NCBI RefSeq assembly: GCF_007829525.1
Contig: NZ_VLJP01000067.1
Span: forward strand, 64,514-128,513
DNA length: 64,000 nt
Direction: 5' to 3'
Origin: Mesorhizobium sp. J18
GTDB taxonomy: Bacteria > Pseudomonadota > Alphaproteobacteria > Rhizobiales > Rhizobiaceae
This document shows positions 7,660-17,011 of the stretch, in pieces; position 1 is the first letter of the stretch; each line of letters opens with the position of its first letter. The position numbers and the translations under genes are program-made. The notes under the pieces were generated by a model. That model was not told the DNA's origin. It did no database searches and worked only from the letters and a program-made list of their open reading frames with translations.

Positions 7660-10600
7660 CTAGCTGATATCCATCACGTCGATCACCGTGTCGTAATCGG
7701 TGAATGAGGTATACCGGCCGCGCTGGTAGAATAGCTTGCGCATCCCTTCCGGGATATAGGGCCGGATGCAGGTCTCGCTGCCGGAGGTCAGCCGCTGGCC
7801 CGTCCAGGTCTGGCCGCCGTCGCTGGTGGTGTAGCGATAGAGGTGGTGGATGCCGTTCGTGTCGATATTGCCCGACCCGTCCACCTGCCTGCTGCAATAG
7901 ACCACATCCATATTGTCGGGATCGGTGATCACCCCGCCCGAATAGGTCTTGGTGTTGCTGTCGATGGCGCCCGGCCACCGGCCCGCATCGCAGATTTCGT
8001 GATGCACCCAGGCCGAGCCGTTCCACCGCGCCTGATGATAGCGGATGTCCATGAAATCGTCGGTCATGACCTGGAAGCAGGCGACCGGCCCCGAGCCGCC
8101 GATGACGATATCCCAGACCCACGACCGCGCCCCGGCCACCGCGTCATAGACGTGGGTCGCGTCGTTCGGCAGGTCGAGAGGCAGCGCGGACGAATTGCCG
8201 ATCAGGGTGCCGTCGGTCTTATAGAAATTCCCGCCCTGCATGTAGAAATGATAGGTGTTGTTTAGCGGCTTTGCGCCGGGATGGCCGTCATTGATCAGGA
8301 AGTCGAGCCTGTTATTGCCGTTCTGGCGCACCTTGAGATAAGGCCGGTCCGGGCCTGCGATGCGCGTGGCGGGCGTCCAGGTCGCTCCATTGTCGTCCGA
8401 TGTCGAATAGCACCAGTATTCGTCACCCAGGACGCCGGGCTCCACCACGACGCCCTCGCGGAAGACGAGATAGAGCCGGTTGCTTTCCCCCGCCAGGCGG
8501 AAGATGTTGGCATAGTTGAACGAATAGTCCGGGCCGTCATTGCGGTCGAACTGATCGGCAATGTTGACTTCCGCATCCCAGACGAGCGGATCGCCGGGAT
8601 TTGTCGAGCGGCGGATATAGAAGGTGTCGGGGACGGCGCTACCGTGATCCGTATAGGCCGCGATGATACGGCCATCGGCAAGCGTGGCAAAGGCGGGGTT
8701 GTCGTGGTCGTCCCGCTGATACTCCTTCTTGAGCACCACATGCTGCCAGTTGCCGTTGTCGAAATCGGCAGCCATGACGGAGCCGCCGCCGGTCACGCCG
8801 CCCACCACGGCCCGCGTCTGGCTCAGCGCCAGCACACGCGGATCGTTGAACCATATCCACGCGCCCGGAAACTCGCCGGTCGGCGAATAGCGCCTGAACG
8901 TCTTCAGGCTCACATCCCACTTCGCGGAAAGGTAATTGTGCAGGCGCTGGAGCGTCTGGTCGTCCACGCTTCCGATGAAGGCGATCGCCTCGCAGAACTC
9001 GCCGGTGAACCAGTTGTTGGTCGCGTTCGGGTTGCCGCCAAGATAGACGGCCGCCTCGAGCGCGTCCTGCGAAAGCTCGAGGTCCGGCAGGTCCTGGACG
9101 CCCTCGACATAATTCTGTCCATTGAAGAAATAGCGCAGATCGCCGTTGAGAAAGTCCGCCTCCACCATGGCGACGAAAAGCTGTCCCGGATTGACCGAGG
9201 GGCTGGAAACAATGGTCGAGGTGTCGCCGTCAGTCTGCCGCACAACAGCGCCCGGCGCGCTCCCAGTACCCGCTGCGCGCGGCATGTTGCCGATCGCCAT
9301 GCGCGCCGCATTGGCGTTTGCGTTGGTGCTGTGGTGGATGAGCGGTATCTGGCCCGAGGTCACATTGTTGCGCGAAACGACGATGATGGTCGCCTTGTCG
9401 CGCGCCCGCGTGAAATCGCGCCGCTGGCCGGTGAAGTAGCGTTCAGTGCTCTGGAAGGTAATGACGGACTGGCCGTTCGGGACGGTCGGGCCTTGGTCCT
9501 TCCAGATCGGGCGCTGGCCCGGCTGCGCGATGAAGTCGAACCCGTAGCCCGCCTTGTCCTTGATCAGCGCCACGCCGTCATTGTGGTTCAGGACAGGCGT
9601 CGTTCCTGCCGTGTCCTGAAAGATCGAGGTCTTGTCGGCCGCGTCCAGCCAGTAGCCCTCATGGTCGAGGAATACCAGAGCCGGCGAATAGGAGCCCATC
9701 TGGCCGAGAATGTCGCCGAGAGCGAGCAGCGCGAGACGGGTGTTGGCCTCTGCGCGGCTGACCCTCGCCTCCGTCACCGTGGCCTTTTCGACCACGAAAC
9801 GCAGCTCGGGGCGGAGAGCCTCCTGCACCGCTGCGTCGGTGAAGGACGAGACATTGCCGCTGCCTGTCGCCGAGTTGTAGAACGGCACGTCTATGGTGGT
9901 GGAGACGGCGCTGCGCCCCACCATGGGAAAACCGTAGAAGCCGAGATATTCGCCCTCATTGACCGGGATGGCGATCATGCCGCTGAGGTCGATCGAAAAC
10001 AGCCCGGCAGGGACGCTGACGACATAATCGTTGCCGACCTGCGTGAAGACATCGCCCGCCCTGGTGAAGCGCTTGATGGCAAGGCTGCCGCTCGCGAGAG
10101 CATATCCGGCAACGCGCGTCACAAAGCCGTCCATGGTGGCCGGATTGGCGAAGGCGACAGTAATGTTGCCCAGCGCCGTGGCGCTTACCGGCGTCTCCGT
10201 GGTGCCGACGACCTGCGAGACGGAAATCGCGCTATAGGCCGAGCCGAGCACCGAGCCTTGAGATTCAGACCGATCCTGAAGTTCGCCCAGATCGTCCTTG
10301 CGCAGCCACTGCCACGCGCTCTGGGAGGCAACCCAGGTGTAGATCCCCTGGTTCGGGACCGTGGCGCTGGTGACCGGATCGGTGTGCGTCCCGGCGTCAT
10401 TCTCGACATAGCCGCGCTGCCCGGCGCGCGAGCCCGAATGGGCGGACAGTTCGGCCCAAGTCGCTTTCGTGACCGTATCGCCGGAGACTTCGAGATCCTC
10501 TATCTGCGCCTGCAAGGCAGCATCGGCGTTCTGCCGGGCCGTCGCCTCGCTGTCGATCTTGCTGTCTATGCCGGCGATGCTATCTCCCAACGCATCAACC

Positions 10601-10728
10601 GCCTCGTCGATCTTGTCGACAAAGGGGAAGATATCGTCAGTCGACGGCTGATTTGGTCCGGAAGACGCAACTCCATCCACGTAATATTTGCGCCAAGCCT
10701 TGCGGCCAAGCGGTTTTATTTCGCCCAT
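7660..10728 (-). CDS. Tail fibre with LamG-like and sialidase-type propeller domains
   Basis: The 1022-residue product has a short N-terminal attachment region and a helical stalk (about 36-75). A middle part resembling a LamG/concanavalin-like lectin fold covers about 350-620. The C-terminal half, about 640-1022, has two Asp-box motifs, STSDDNGATW near 776 and TSDGGQTW near 969, typical of BNR/sialidase beta-propellers. It would recognise, and perhaps cleave, a host surface glycan. No standard sialidase catalytic set was confirmed. The gene follows the tail-tip gene. A long plus-strand open frame opposite it is a shadow. Confidence 0.85.
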   Translation of the reverse strand: MGEIKPLGRKAWRKYYVDGVASSGPNQPSTDDIFPFVDKIDEAVDALGDSIAGIDSKIDSEATARQNADAALQAQIEDLEVSGDTVTKATWAELSAHSGSRAGQRGYVENDAGTHTDPVTSATVPNQGIYTWVASQSAWQWLRKDDLGELQDRSESQGSVLGSAYSAISVSQVVGTTETPVSATALGNITVAFANPATMDGFVTRVAGYALASGSLAIKRFTRAGDVFTQVGNDYVVSVPAGLFSIDLSGMIAIPVNEGEYLGFYGFPMVGRSAVSTTIDVPFYNSATGSGNVSSFTDAAVQEALRPELRFVVEKATVTEARVSRAEANTRLALLALGDILGQMGSYSPALVFLDHEGYWLDAADKTSIFQDTAGTTPVLNHNDGVALIKDKAGYGFDFIAQPGQRPIWKDQGPTVPNGQSVITFQSTERYFTGQRRDFTRARDKATIIVVSRNNVTSGQIPLIHHSTNANANAARMAIGNMPRAAGTGSAPGAVVRQTDGDTSTIVSSPSVNPGQLFVAMVEADFLNGDLRYFFNGQNYVEGVQDLPDLELSQDALEAAVYLGGNPNATNNWFTGEFCEAIAFIGSVDDQTLQRLHNYLSAKWDVSLKTFRRYSPTGEFPGAWIWFNDPRVLALSQTRAVVGGVTGGGSVMAADFDNGNWQHVVLKKEYQRDDHDNPAFATLADGRIIAAYTDHGSAVPDTFYIRRSTNPGDPLVWDAEVNIADQFDRNDGPDYSFNYANIFRLAGESNRLYLVFREGVVVEPGVLGDEYWCYSTSDDNGATWTPATRIAGPDRPYLKVRQNGNNRLDFLINDGHPGAKPLNNTYHFYMQGGNFYKTDGTLIGNSSALPLDLPNDATHVYDAVAGARSWVWDIVIGGSGPVACFQVMTDDFMDIRYHQARWNGSAWVHHEICDAGRWPGAIDSNTKTYSGGVITDPDNMDVVYCSRQVDGSGNIDTNGIHHLYRYTTSDGGQTWTGQRLTSGSETCIRPYIPEGMRKLFYQRGRYTSFTDYDTVIDVMDIS

Positions 10729-10758
10729 GCTCTGTCCTCGATGATGGATAGATGTGTG

Positions 10759-12930
10759 CTAGGAGACGGTCGCCTGATCGGGTCCAGCTAGCGGACCGGC
10801 AATGTCTGACCGGTTGAACGGTTCTGCGTAGATGTCGAATGCGCCGGAACCAGACGCAATCGGAAGTGCATAAGAAATGCCGGGCGCCACAGCGTAGCGC
10901 CCTATAAGATTTGTTGCTCGGTTCAGTGTGGCGCCGGGTGCGGTTTTGTAGATCGCCACCGTGGCGAGATGGGCATCATTAGTGGTGCCGAAGTTTGCAG
11001 TGAATTGACCTGTCCCGTCACCTGCCGAGAACGAAAGCAGGGCGGCTGGCGGTGTGTCATCAACCACGACCGTGACCGGGGCTGTAGAGTTCTGCCAGTC
11101 AAAGGTCTTACCGCTGGCAACATTTCGGATGCGCCAGTCATAAGACCCACCATCAGCCACGGCGGCGAAGATAGCTGTATTCTGATCCTGGTTGACGGTT
11201 GCCGGATTCCATTCATCCGCATCTGCTGCAGATACTTCGACCTGCTGCGCATAGCTGTCCGGCAGGGTGGCCCCGCCAGCCGCGGTCCAGGAGAATTTCA
11301 GTACCGGTGCCGAATTCTCCTGAATCTCCACCGTGACCAAGACAACAAGCGTGACATCGTCAACATTGGCCGGAAGATCGGGTGGGACGATCACCTGATC
11401 CTGTTCATCCTCCGCCGGATTCCAGTCTGTTGCGTTAGCACCGAAGATCATGAACGGGGACGACACGCTCATCTGCTCCGCGTCGTATTCAATCACATCC
11501 GTCGCTGCCGCTACCCTCTCGAAGGTTTCTTCAGGGCTCAGGTCGAGCGTGAAAACGTAATCCTCCATCAGATCGAGAGCTTGCGGTCCCGACGTCAGAG
11601 AGCCGACGTAGTCCGGATTGTTCTCGTAGACGGCAAGTTTCGCGAGGCGCTGCGCTTGCGTTGCAGAGGGGCAGAGATTCACCGTGAACGACGAAAGCAG
11701 TTCCGAGCCATCTTCAACATAGAAGTCAGGATGCCGCCATCGAACCTCATTGGCCTTCCAATTGAGAGCCGGATCGACATATCCGACTTTCACCGTATTG
11801 AACCGCTTCTGAAGCGGACGTCCGCCCTCCAGCTGGATGCTCAGATGATCGCCGTTCATTGCTCGCAGCGCTATACCAGGCGTTGCACGAAGCTTTTGCC
11901 TCACAGCGATCCTGCCTTGCCGGTCCATAAAGACATCACCGTTGCAAACAGACGCGATTGCCTTGATCCGATCCTCGTTTTCGGCATCCAGAAAGATTGG
12001 ACCGGCGCAACGATAGCGCTTTTCCACGCCACCGGATCTCAGCGCGACGTTTTCATCGCAATGCTCTGCAAAGGCAGCGAAACTGTTGAAATCGATATCT
12101 TCCGTGCTTGCCGACGTTAGGCCGTAGACGTCCATGATTTCAGTGAGCAGGCAGCATCCGGCGTTGTCGGAAAAGCCCCAGGAATCCGTCCTCGGGTCAT
12201 AGACATCTTCCAATGCGTCGATGACGAACTGAAGCGACGGCATGTTGTTAGGATAGACATCCTGCAGCTTGTCCTGAGACACCTGCTCAACGATTTGAAG
12301 CGCCATAGCGCAGCCGCGATGGCGGAACGGTGTAAGTGGCGTGTCGAGTTCAGGGAAAGCTGCAAGCAATTCGGCGAATGGCTCATCGTTCATGGTGCCG
12401 AGGGTGGTTAGGATTTGCACCCGCGACCGCCCTCCAACTTGATATTGCTCTTGGGTGACAAAGCCATCCCCGTCCAGTGTCACCGGTTTCTTGTCGAGCC
12501 GAAACGACACGTAGCCACTGATCGGACCTTCGCAGACGTAGTGTAAAAGGTAGGATTTCTCTCCTCTCCTGAAGCCGAAGACGATCACGGAGCCAGTCAG
12601 ATATCGGCCATAGATGCGGCGGCGTGGCGAAATCTCCTGACGGATATTGGTCTGCACATCCGAGGGCTGGGGTGCTGCGGGCTTTTTCTGGAGCGCCAAC
12701 TGCAGTCCGATTGCGGCAGCGGTCACTGCAGCGTAGCCAACGCCAAGTGCTAGTGTTCCGAGCCCCGTGAAACCGAGAACATTGACCGCCCCGACCAACA
12801 ACCCGGTGCTTTGGAGCAAGCCGATGAAAAGCGCACCGACTGCCTGCGGATGGAATACGGCCTGCGAATACAGCGACGTACTGCAACCTAGCCCCCAGGC
12901 TGCGTTCCGACTCCGGATGTAAGTGCTCAT
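10759..12930 (-). CDS. Tail tip attachment protein (J-like)
   Basis: The 723-residue product begins with a hydrophobic region (about 28-80), then resembles the hub domains of tail-tip attachment proteins, with a series of beta-rich regions. The C-terminal third has fibronectin-like modules (SAPVLKFSWTAAGG near 520 and a second unit near 600). It lies between tail-assembly genes and the fibre gene, as lambda J does. Its ATG overlaps the stop of the preceding gene as ATGA. It would form the distal tail hub and hold the fibre. The assignment rests on gene order, size and domain character. Confidence 0.75.
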   Translation of the reverse strand: MSTYIRSRNAAWGLGCSTSLYSQAVFHPQAVGALFIGLLQSTGLLVGAVNVLGFTGLGTLALGVGYAAVTAAAIGLQLALQKKPAAPQPSDVQTNIRQEISPRRRIYGRYLTGSVIVFGFRRGEKSYLLHYVCEGPISGYVSFRLDKKPVTLDGDGFVTQEQYQVGGRSRVQILTTLGTMNDEPFAELLAAFPELDTPLTPFRHRGCAMALQIVEQVSQDKLQDVYPNNMPSLQFVIDALEDVYDPRTDSWGFSDNAGCCLLTEIMDVYGLTSASTEDIDFNSFAAFAEHCDENVALRSGGVEKRYRCAGPIFLDAENEDRIKAIASVCNGDVFMDRQGRIAVRQKLRATPGIALRAMNGDHLSIQLEGGRPLQKRFNTVKVGYVDPALNWKANEVRWRHPDFYVEDGSELLSSFTVNLCPSATQAQRLAKLAVYENNPDYVGSLTSGPQALDLMEDYVFTLDLSPEETFERVAAATDVIEYDAEQMSVSSPFMIFGANATDWNPAEDEQDQVIVPPDLPANVDDVTLVVLVTVEIQENSAPVLKFSWTAAGGATLPDSYAQQVEVSAADADEWNPATVNQDQNTAIFAAVADGGSYDWRIRNVASGKTFDWQNSTAPVTVVVDDTPPAALLSFSAGDGTGQFTANFGTTNDAHLATVAIYKTAPGATLNRATNLIGRYAVAPGISYALPIASGSGAFDIYAEPFNRSDIAGPLAGPDQATVS

Positions 12931-13331
12931 CTAAAACCCACAGGCCAAATCATGTCAGGCTGCCGCATTGTGAAACGAACGCCCTTTTCGCCAGCCCTCA
13001 ACACCCACATACGTCCGGTGCAGATCATTCCGAGAAACCAATCCTGGACTTCCAGCAGCCCGACATCGCCGCGCTTGGCCTCGCTCCCCATGCGAGGCGC
13101 CCCGAGCACGTCAGTGACGGCTGCGACGGCCCCGCCAAACTCTTCAAGAGCCACATGGGCGCCATGCTCGGTTCGGTACATATCGCGCCAGACCACAGTC
13201 GCAGTCCTGTTGGTGGCTATTTCGGCCCATCCCAGCAGGAACAGAAGGCAATCACCGTTCCCCTTTCCCCATTCGAACGGCTTCCGCTTCTCTCCTGCGA
13301 GGTAGCAGTCGAGGAGGTCAGTTTCGCGCAT
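12927..13331 (-). CDS. Phage tail assembly protein, DUF6950-like
   Basis: The 134-residue product starts at ATG 13331 (RETDLLDCYLAGEKR). Its motif WGKGNGDCLLFLLGW (residues 22-36) resembles the Cys-containing start of NlpC/P60-like tail proteins that phages carry just before the tip protein. It overlaps the preceding gene by 14 bases and the next by ATGA. A possible role is peptidoglycan cleavage during DNA entry or tip assembly. The active-site His was not identified, so an enzymatic role is open. Confidence 0.6.
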   Translation of the reverse strand: MRETDLLDCYLAGEKRKPFEWGKGNGDCLLFLLGWAEIATNRTATVVWRDMYRTEHGAHVALEEFGGAVAAVTDVLGAPRMGSEAKRGDVGLLEVQDWFLGMICTGRMWVLRAGEKGVRFTMRQPDMIWPVGFR

Positions 13332-13908
13332 CGAATAGATTGAGGGTCTGGTCGACCATCTTTTGCACGTAGATGAAGCCGGTCGAGCCAGGGTCGCGCT
13401 GCTGCTGGTCGCTATTTGTAACCATCGAATTCGCCGAGCGCCGCCTGCGCACAAACCAATCTTCGAGAAGAAGGACGATCTGCCGCTGTGAGGGCCCGGT
13501 TTTCGTCATACGCAGCCGATCCCCAAGCCCTGTATAGATGTGAAAGCGACGATCGAGCGGTTGAAGATCTTTGTCGTAGAATTGGCCCCAGAACCGGAAC
13601 CTACGGCCTCGCACTTCGCGCTGCTCCTGCTCAAAGAAATACTCTTTGATCAAGGCGTCTTCCATATTGAGCGTGCATGTCATCTGACGGGATGCGCCAA
13701 TCTTGGACGCTCCGAAATTCGAAACAGCCGCCAAGCCTTGGAGACCCTTCCACTCGATTGCTTCGATCTCGCCATCAAAGCCTCGTGACCTCAGCAAGCC
13801 GCCCTCATTATGCACGAACATCGTTCCGGACAGGAACTGCAATTCAGCAAGCACAACGCAATGGACGCGATTGCCTCGCGCCGCCTCCCTGATCGTCTGC
13901 GAAAACAT
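13318..13908 (-). CDS. Tail protein, function unknown
   Basis: A 196-residue product with no recognised motif, lying in the string of minus-strand tail genes between the tape measure and the tip protein. The start overlaps the preceding stop as TGATG. By position it corresponds to the tail-tip assembly proteins (lambda M/L class or the DUF2163 class of gene-transfer-agent-like tails). That is an inference from order only. Confidence 0.6.
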   Translation of the reverse strand: MFSQTIREAARGNRVHCVVLAELQFLSGTMFVHNEGGLLRSRGFDGEIEAIEWKGLQGLAAVSNFGASKIGASRQMTCTLNMEDALIKEYFFEQEQREVRGRRFRFWGQFYDKDLQPLDRRFHIYTGLGDRLRMTKTGPSQRQIVLLLEDWFVRRRRSANSMVTNSDQQQRDPGSTGFIYVQKMVDQTLNLFDARN

Positions 13909-14615
13909 CAGTCGACGCTTTCCACCAGCCGGGTCAGGTCCTCGACAAACTCCAGCGTATGGTCGCCATACATGCCGGCGTGGAGCGCCTCATAGCCAGG
14001 ATTGTCGGTAATGCAGAAGCCAACGAAGATTGGAGCCAGCGAGACTGTTGCGCCCGAAGCAATAGGCTTTCGGAGCGTAGGAGATAACCTGAGACGGTTC
14101 GTGTCACCCTCTACCCATGATCCTGCGATACCGTAGCAGAATTCGTCGATCGAGATTGCGCAACCGCCTATGGTCTCATCCAAGAGAGCTACTTTGATCT
14201 CCCGCGCATTCAAGTCGGCAGGTTCTGTCACCGTCGTTTCCAAGGTCGGATAGGCATGGCCAATACCGGTCGCGTAGAGCGCATCGGTGGCAAACGGAAT
14301 GCCTTGAGGATACTGGTCTCGGTGTGCCTTGGTCGCCAGAGCAAACGGCCCGTCTATGCCGTAGAGATCCGGTATTCTGATCCGCACCAAGGCGCTGTCG
14401 GCCTCCATGTTCCATACGAAACCGCGGACAGCTCTCACCGCATGGTTGCTGTGGACGTGAACGGTAAACCGAAGCCTGAACTGAGCGCCGGACACACCGA
14501 TTGACCGGCGCATTCCGTTGGTCGCCTCATGTCCCGGCCGAGTGTTGTAGCCGATCGCCAATGAGACATCTGTGATCGGGACCGCCTTGACGGGAAAGTC
14601 GACCATAGAGGTCAT
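13908..14615 (-). CDS. Tail protein, function unknown
   Basis: The 235-residue product is beta-rich in appearance and has no motif I recognise. It follows the tape-measure gene with an ATGA overlap and is coupled to the next gene by TGATG, so it belongs to the tail-tip assembly block. It probably forms part of the tip complex under the tail tube. No closer assignment is supported. Confidence 0.6.
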   Translation of the reverse strand: MTSMVDFPVKAVPITDVSLAIGYNTRPGHEATNGMRRSIGVSGAQFRLRFTVHVHSNHAVRAVRGFVWNMEADSALVRIRIPDLYGIDGPFALATKAHRDQYPQGIPFATDALYATGIGHAYPTLETTVTEPADLNAREIKVALLDETIGGCAISIDEFCYGIAGSWVEGDTNRLRLSPTLRKPIASGATVSLAPIFVGFCITDNPGYEALHAGMYGDHTLEFVEDLTRLVESVD

Positions 14616-16624
14616 CCATGCCGCTCCATCACGTCGCTGATACGTCCCGGTAGGCTCTTGTCGTATTGAGAAATGCCGACTTGGGCGGCACGTCCGCCTT
14701 CCTGTTGCGCTACATCCTTGACGTAGGCTTGCAGGTTGCCGTTCCTGTCTACCGAGACACCAACCGTGACGTGAACATTCTGATTTGCCGCAGGCGTGAT
14801 CCTTGGCGACGTGGTCACATACCCGCCACTGGCATAGCCCTTCGCGCGGCGGTGAAGCTGGTCGAGAGCCCCCACCCCGATGCGATCCGTGGCTCGCTTC
14901 GAGAAAACGTATTCGCCGCCGTGGACAACGCCAGCTACACGATTGGCAGCACCATTCCCAGTGTACCCACCGGAGGCGAAGCCGAGCAACTTACCAATTC
15001 CGCCGAAGATCGCGCCGAGGATGCCGCCCCCTCCTCCGCCGGAGGCAGCCGAATTGGCAGAGAACAACGCGTCCACAAACTGCGTCTCGATCTTGTCGAC
15101 GATCTTGTCCAGAACGTTCAGCGCCGCATTGCCGAAGGACTTCCAGAAGCCTTCGCCATTGGCGAGCCCCTGCCGAAGATCAGACAAAAAGCCTTTCGTT
15201 ACATCCTTGGCGAACGAGAGCGATTCCTTGGTCTTATCAACCTCACCGCGTAGCCCCTTCCACGGGTCTTTTGCTCCTTCCGCAGCCCCTTTAGCTGCTC
15301 TACCAGCTCCAGCAGCAGCATCCTCGACACCGGTGAATGATCCAGCCAGATCCCGAAGCTTGTCAGCGGCTCCCGCGGCAGCGCGCTCTATCGCGCCACC
15401 AACGGCCCCGACATAATCCATACCCTGAGCGTTATCGAAGGCCTCGCGCGCCGCGTCTACCGCGGCAGTTGCGGCTCCCTCGTAGGGGTTTGATGGACGG
15501 CCGAGCTTGACTTCGCCAATCCTCCCGAGCCGTACTCCGTCCTGTCCTATCCACCCGGAAACGGTCGAGATGACACCCTCAATTTTACCAATGAAGGCGT
15601 CGATCTTTTCGATGACGAAGTTGAGCATCTTCTCAACCCCGCCGATTGTGGCATTGGCGGCTTGGTAAACCAAATCGCCGATCGCTGCCGGCAGAAGGCT
15701 CCATGAGGTTTTGATTGCGTTGAAGCCTCCGACAAACGCCCCGATGATGAAGTTCACCGCATTCTTGGCATCCGCAACAATGTCGCGGCCAAATATCTGG
15801 GCCAGCTCATCACGAAAGATGTTCGCGGCGGCTACAGCGGCCGTGATGCCAAGGACGAATGCGGCGGCCGGATTGGCGGCAGCCATGGCTGCAGAAACAG
15901 CCAAGCGGCCCATAAGAGCAATCACTTGCACGATGCCGCCAATGATTGCCGGCGCGTAAAGGAGAGCCAACCCAGCAGCAGCCATTGCCGCATAGGGCGC
16001 AATGGTCTGGAGAACAGACGCAAGGGTATTCAGGGCGGAAGCCCCGAGTTGAGCCCAGTCAACCATTTGAAGGCCAGCCGCCAGAACGGCGGTCAGGCCG
16101 ATCGCGATGAGGGAGACGGGAGAGATCAGCGATCGGAGCGCAGCGCCGAAGACACCTGCGGCTGTGCCACCATTCTGCAAGGCGACTTCCATCTGGCCGG
16201 CGATCTGCGTTCCCTGCTGCAGCGCGATGATCATCGGGTTCATGCCCATGGCCGCGGTGACGCCGATGTCCTGCACCTGGGCGGCCAAGCCGGAAAAGCT
16301 TCCGCCCATACGGCGAGCATTGTCGTTCGCCGCATTTCCCACTTGGGTAAGGGATTGGGCAGCGCTCTGCGAGCCGGAGCGAAGCCGAGTGAGCGCGGAC
16401 CAGAGACGGGTGAAGAACCCCTCCGCCCTCGCCGCCGCCTGCCCCGCTGAGTTCGTTTGAGACGCCACCTCGGCGGCAGCAGACGCTGCGCTTCGTGCGC
16501 CCGCCGCCGTCCCCTTTGTCGCTGCCTCCGCCTGCTTAGCAGCAGCGGAAAGCTTCGTGAGCGAAACGGCGCCCTTGTCGGCCTGAGAGCTATCGACGGC
16601 AATGCCAAGCGAGGCGATGTCCAT
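14612..16624 (-). CDS. Tail length tape measure protein
   Basis: The 670-residue product shows the usual tape-measure plan. An Ala-rich helical N-terminus carries a TMP_2-like segment (LAAQVQDIGVTAAMGMNP near residue 110). Hydrophobic stretches lie at about 150-290, and a Gly-rich C-terminal part ends in a region resembling lambda-type tape measures (GGYTGNGAANRVAGVVHGGE). It sets tail length and is ejected with the DNA. It lies three bases after the frameshifted chaperone gene, as expected. It is short for a siphovirus, suggesting a tail of about 100 nm by the usual ratio. Confidence 0.9.
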   Translation of the reverse strand: MDIASLGIAVDSSQADKGAVSLTKLSAAAKQAEAATKGTAAGARSAASAAAEVASQTNSAGQAAARAEGFFTRLWSALTRLRSGSQSAAQSLTQVGNAANDNARRMGGSFSGLAAQVQDIGVTAAMGMNPMIIALQQGTQIAGQMEVALQNGGTAAGVFGAALRSLISPVSLIAIGLTAVLAAGLQMVDWAQLGASALNTLASVLQTIAPYAAMAAAGLALLYAPAIIGGIVQVIALMGRLAVSAAMAAANPAAAFVLGITAAVAAANIFRDELAQIFGRDIVADAKNAVNFIIGAFVGGFNAIKTSWSLLPAAIGDLVYQAANATIGGVEKMLNFVIEKIDAFIGKIEGVISTVSGWIGQDGVRLGRIGEVKLGRPSNPYEGAATAAVDAAREAFDNAQGMDYVGAVGGAIERAAAGAADKLRDLAGSFTGVEDAAAGAGRAAKGAAEGAKDPWKGLRGEVDKTKESLSFAKDVTKGFLSDLRQGLANGEGFWKSFGNAALNVLDKIVDKIETQFVDALFSANSAASGGGGGGILGAIFGGIGKLLGFASGGYTGNGAANRVAGVVHGGEYVFSKRATDRIGVGALDQLHRRAKGYASGGYVTTSPRITPAANQNVHVTVGVSVDRNGNLQAYVKDVAQQEGGRAAQVGISQYDKSLPGRISDVMERHG

Positions 16625-16627
16625 AAC

Positions 16628-17011
16628 TCAGTCCTTCTTGTGCTTGGCCCGCTCGGCCGCTTCGGCCTGTTCAGCCGCATTGGTAGCGAGGAAAGCAGCA
16701 TCCATCTTGCGGATGATCGCGATCTCGTCCCGGCGGATCAGATTGCCGGTGAGTTCAGCCCAATCAGCGATTTCGGAGTAGGAGATCGGGTTTGGCCCAG
16801 AGAAACCCTGGCTACGAGCCGCGCTCAGTTCCCAAAACCATTCCCACAGGTGCGCCCAATGCTCGGCGATGGTGATCTCGGGATTGAGGTCCGCCCGACC
16901 GAAACGGGCATTCCTGTCCCGCCTCGTCTCGCCGTTCTCGTCCGGAGTATCGTACCTGACTGCCAGCCTTACGGCTTCGCAGCAGTCTTCGGAGATTCCT
17001 TCGTAAAATTT
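16628..17011 (-). CDS. Tail assembly chaperone GT, -1 frameshift extension
   Basis: This frame has no start codon of its own. It is open in the -1 frame relative to the preceding chaperone gene and is joined to it at the heptamer A_AAT_TTT (17005-17011). After the slip it adds 125 residues, giving a fusion of about 249. The extension begins YEGISEDCCEAVRLAV and contains NPISYSEIADWAELTG, a pattern typical of the T part of G/GT chaperones. It ends three bases before the tape-measure ATG. The fusion would coat the tape measure during tail-tube growth. Frameshifting is inferred from the open frame, the slippery site and gene order. Confidence 0.75.
   Translation of the reverse strand, partial: KFYEGISEDCCEAVRLAVRYDTPDENGETRRDRNARFGRADLNPEITIAEHWAHLWEWFWELSAARSQGFSGPNPISYSEIADWAELTGNLIRRDEIAIIRKMDAAFLATNAAEQAEAAERAKHKKD

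Noticed and set aside
8281-10791. Plus-strand open frame of 836 codons opposite the tail-fibre gene
   Set aside because: It mirrors the codon pattern of the fibre gene on the other strand, has no recognisable motif and no ribosome-binding site. G/C-rich third positions often keep one antisense frame open.
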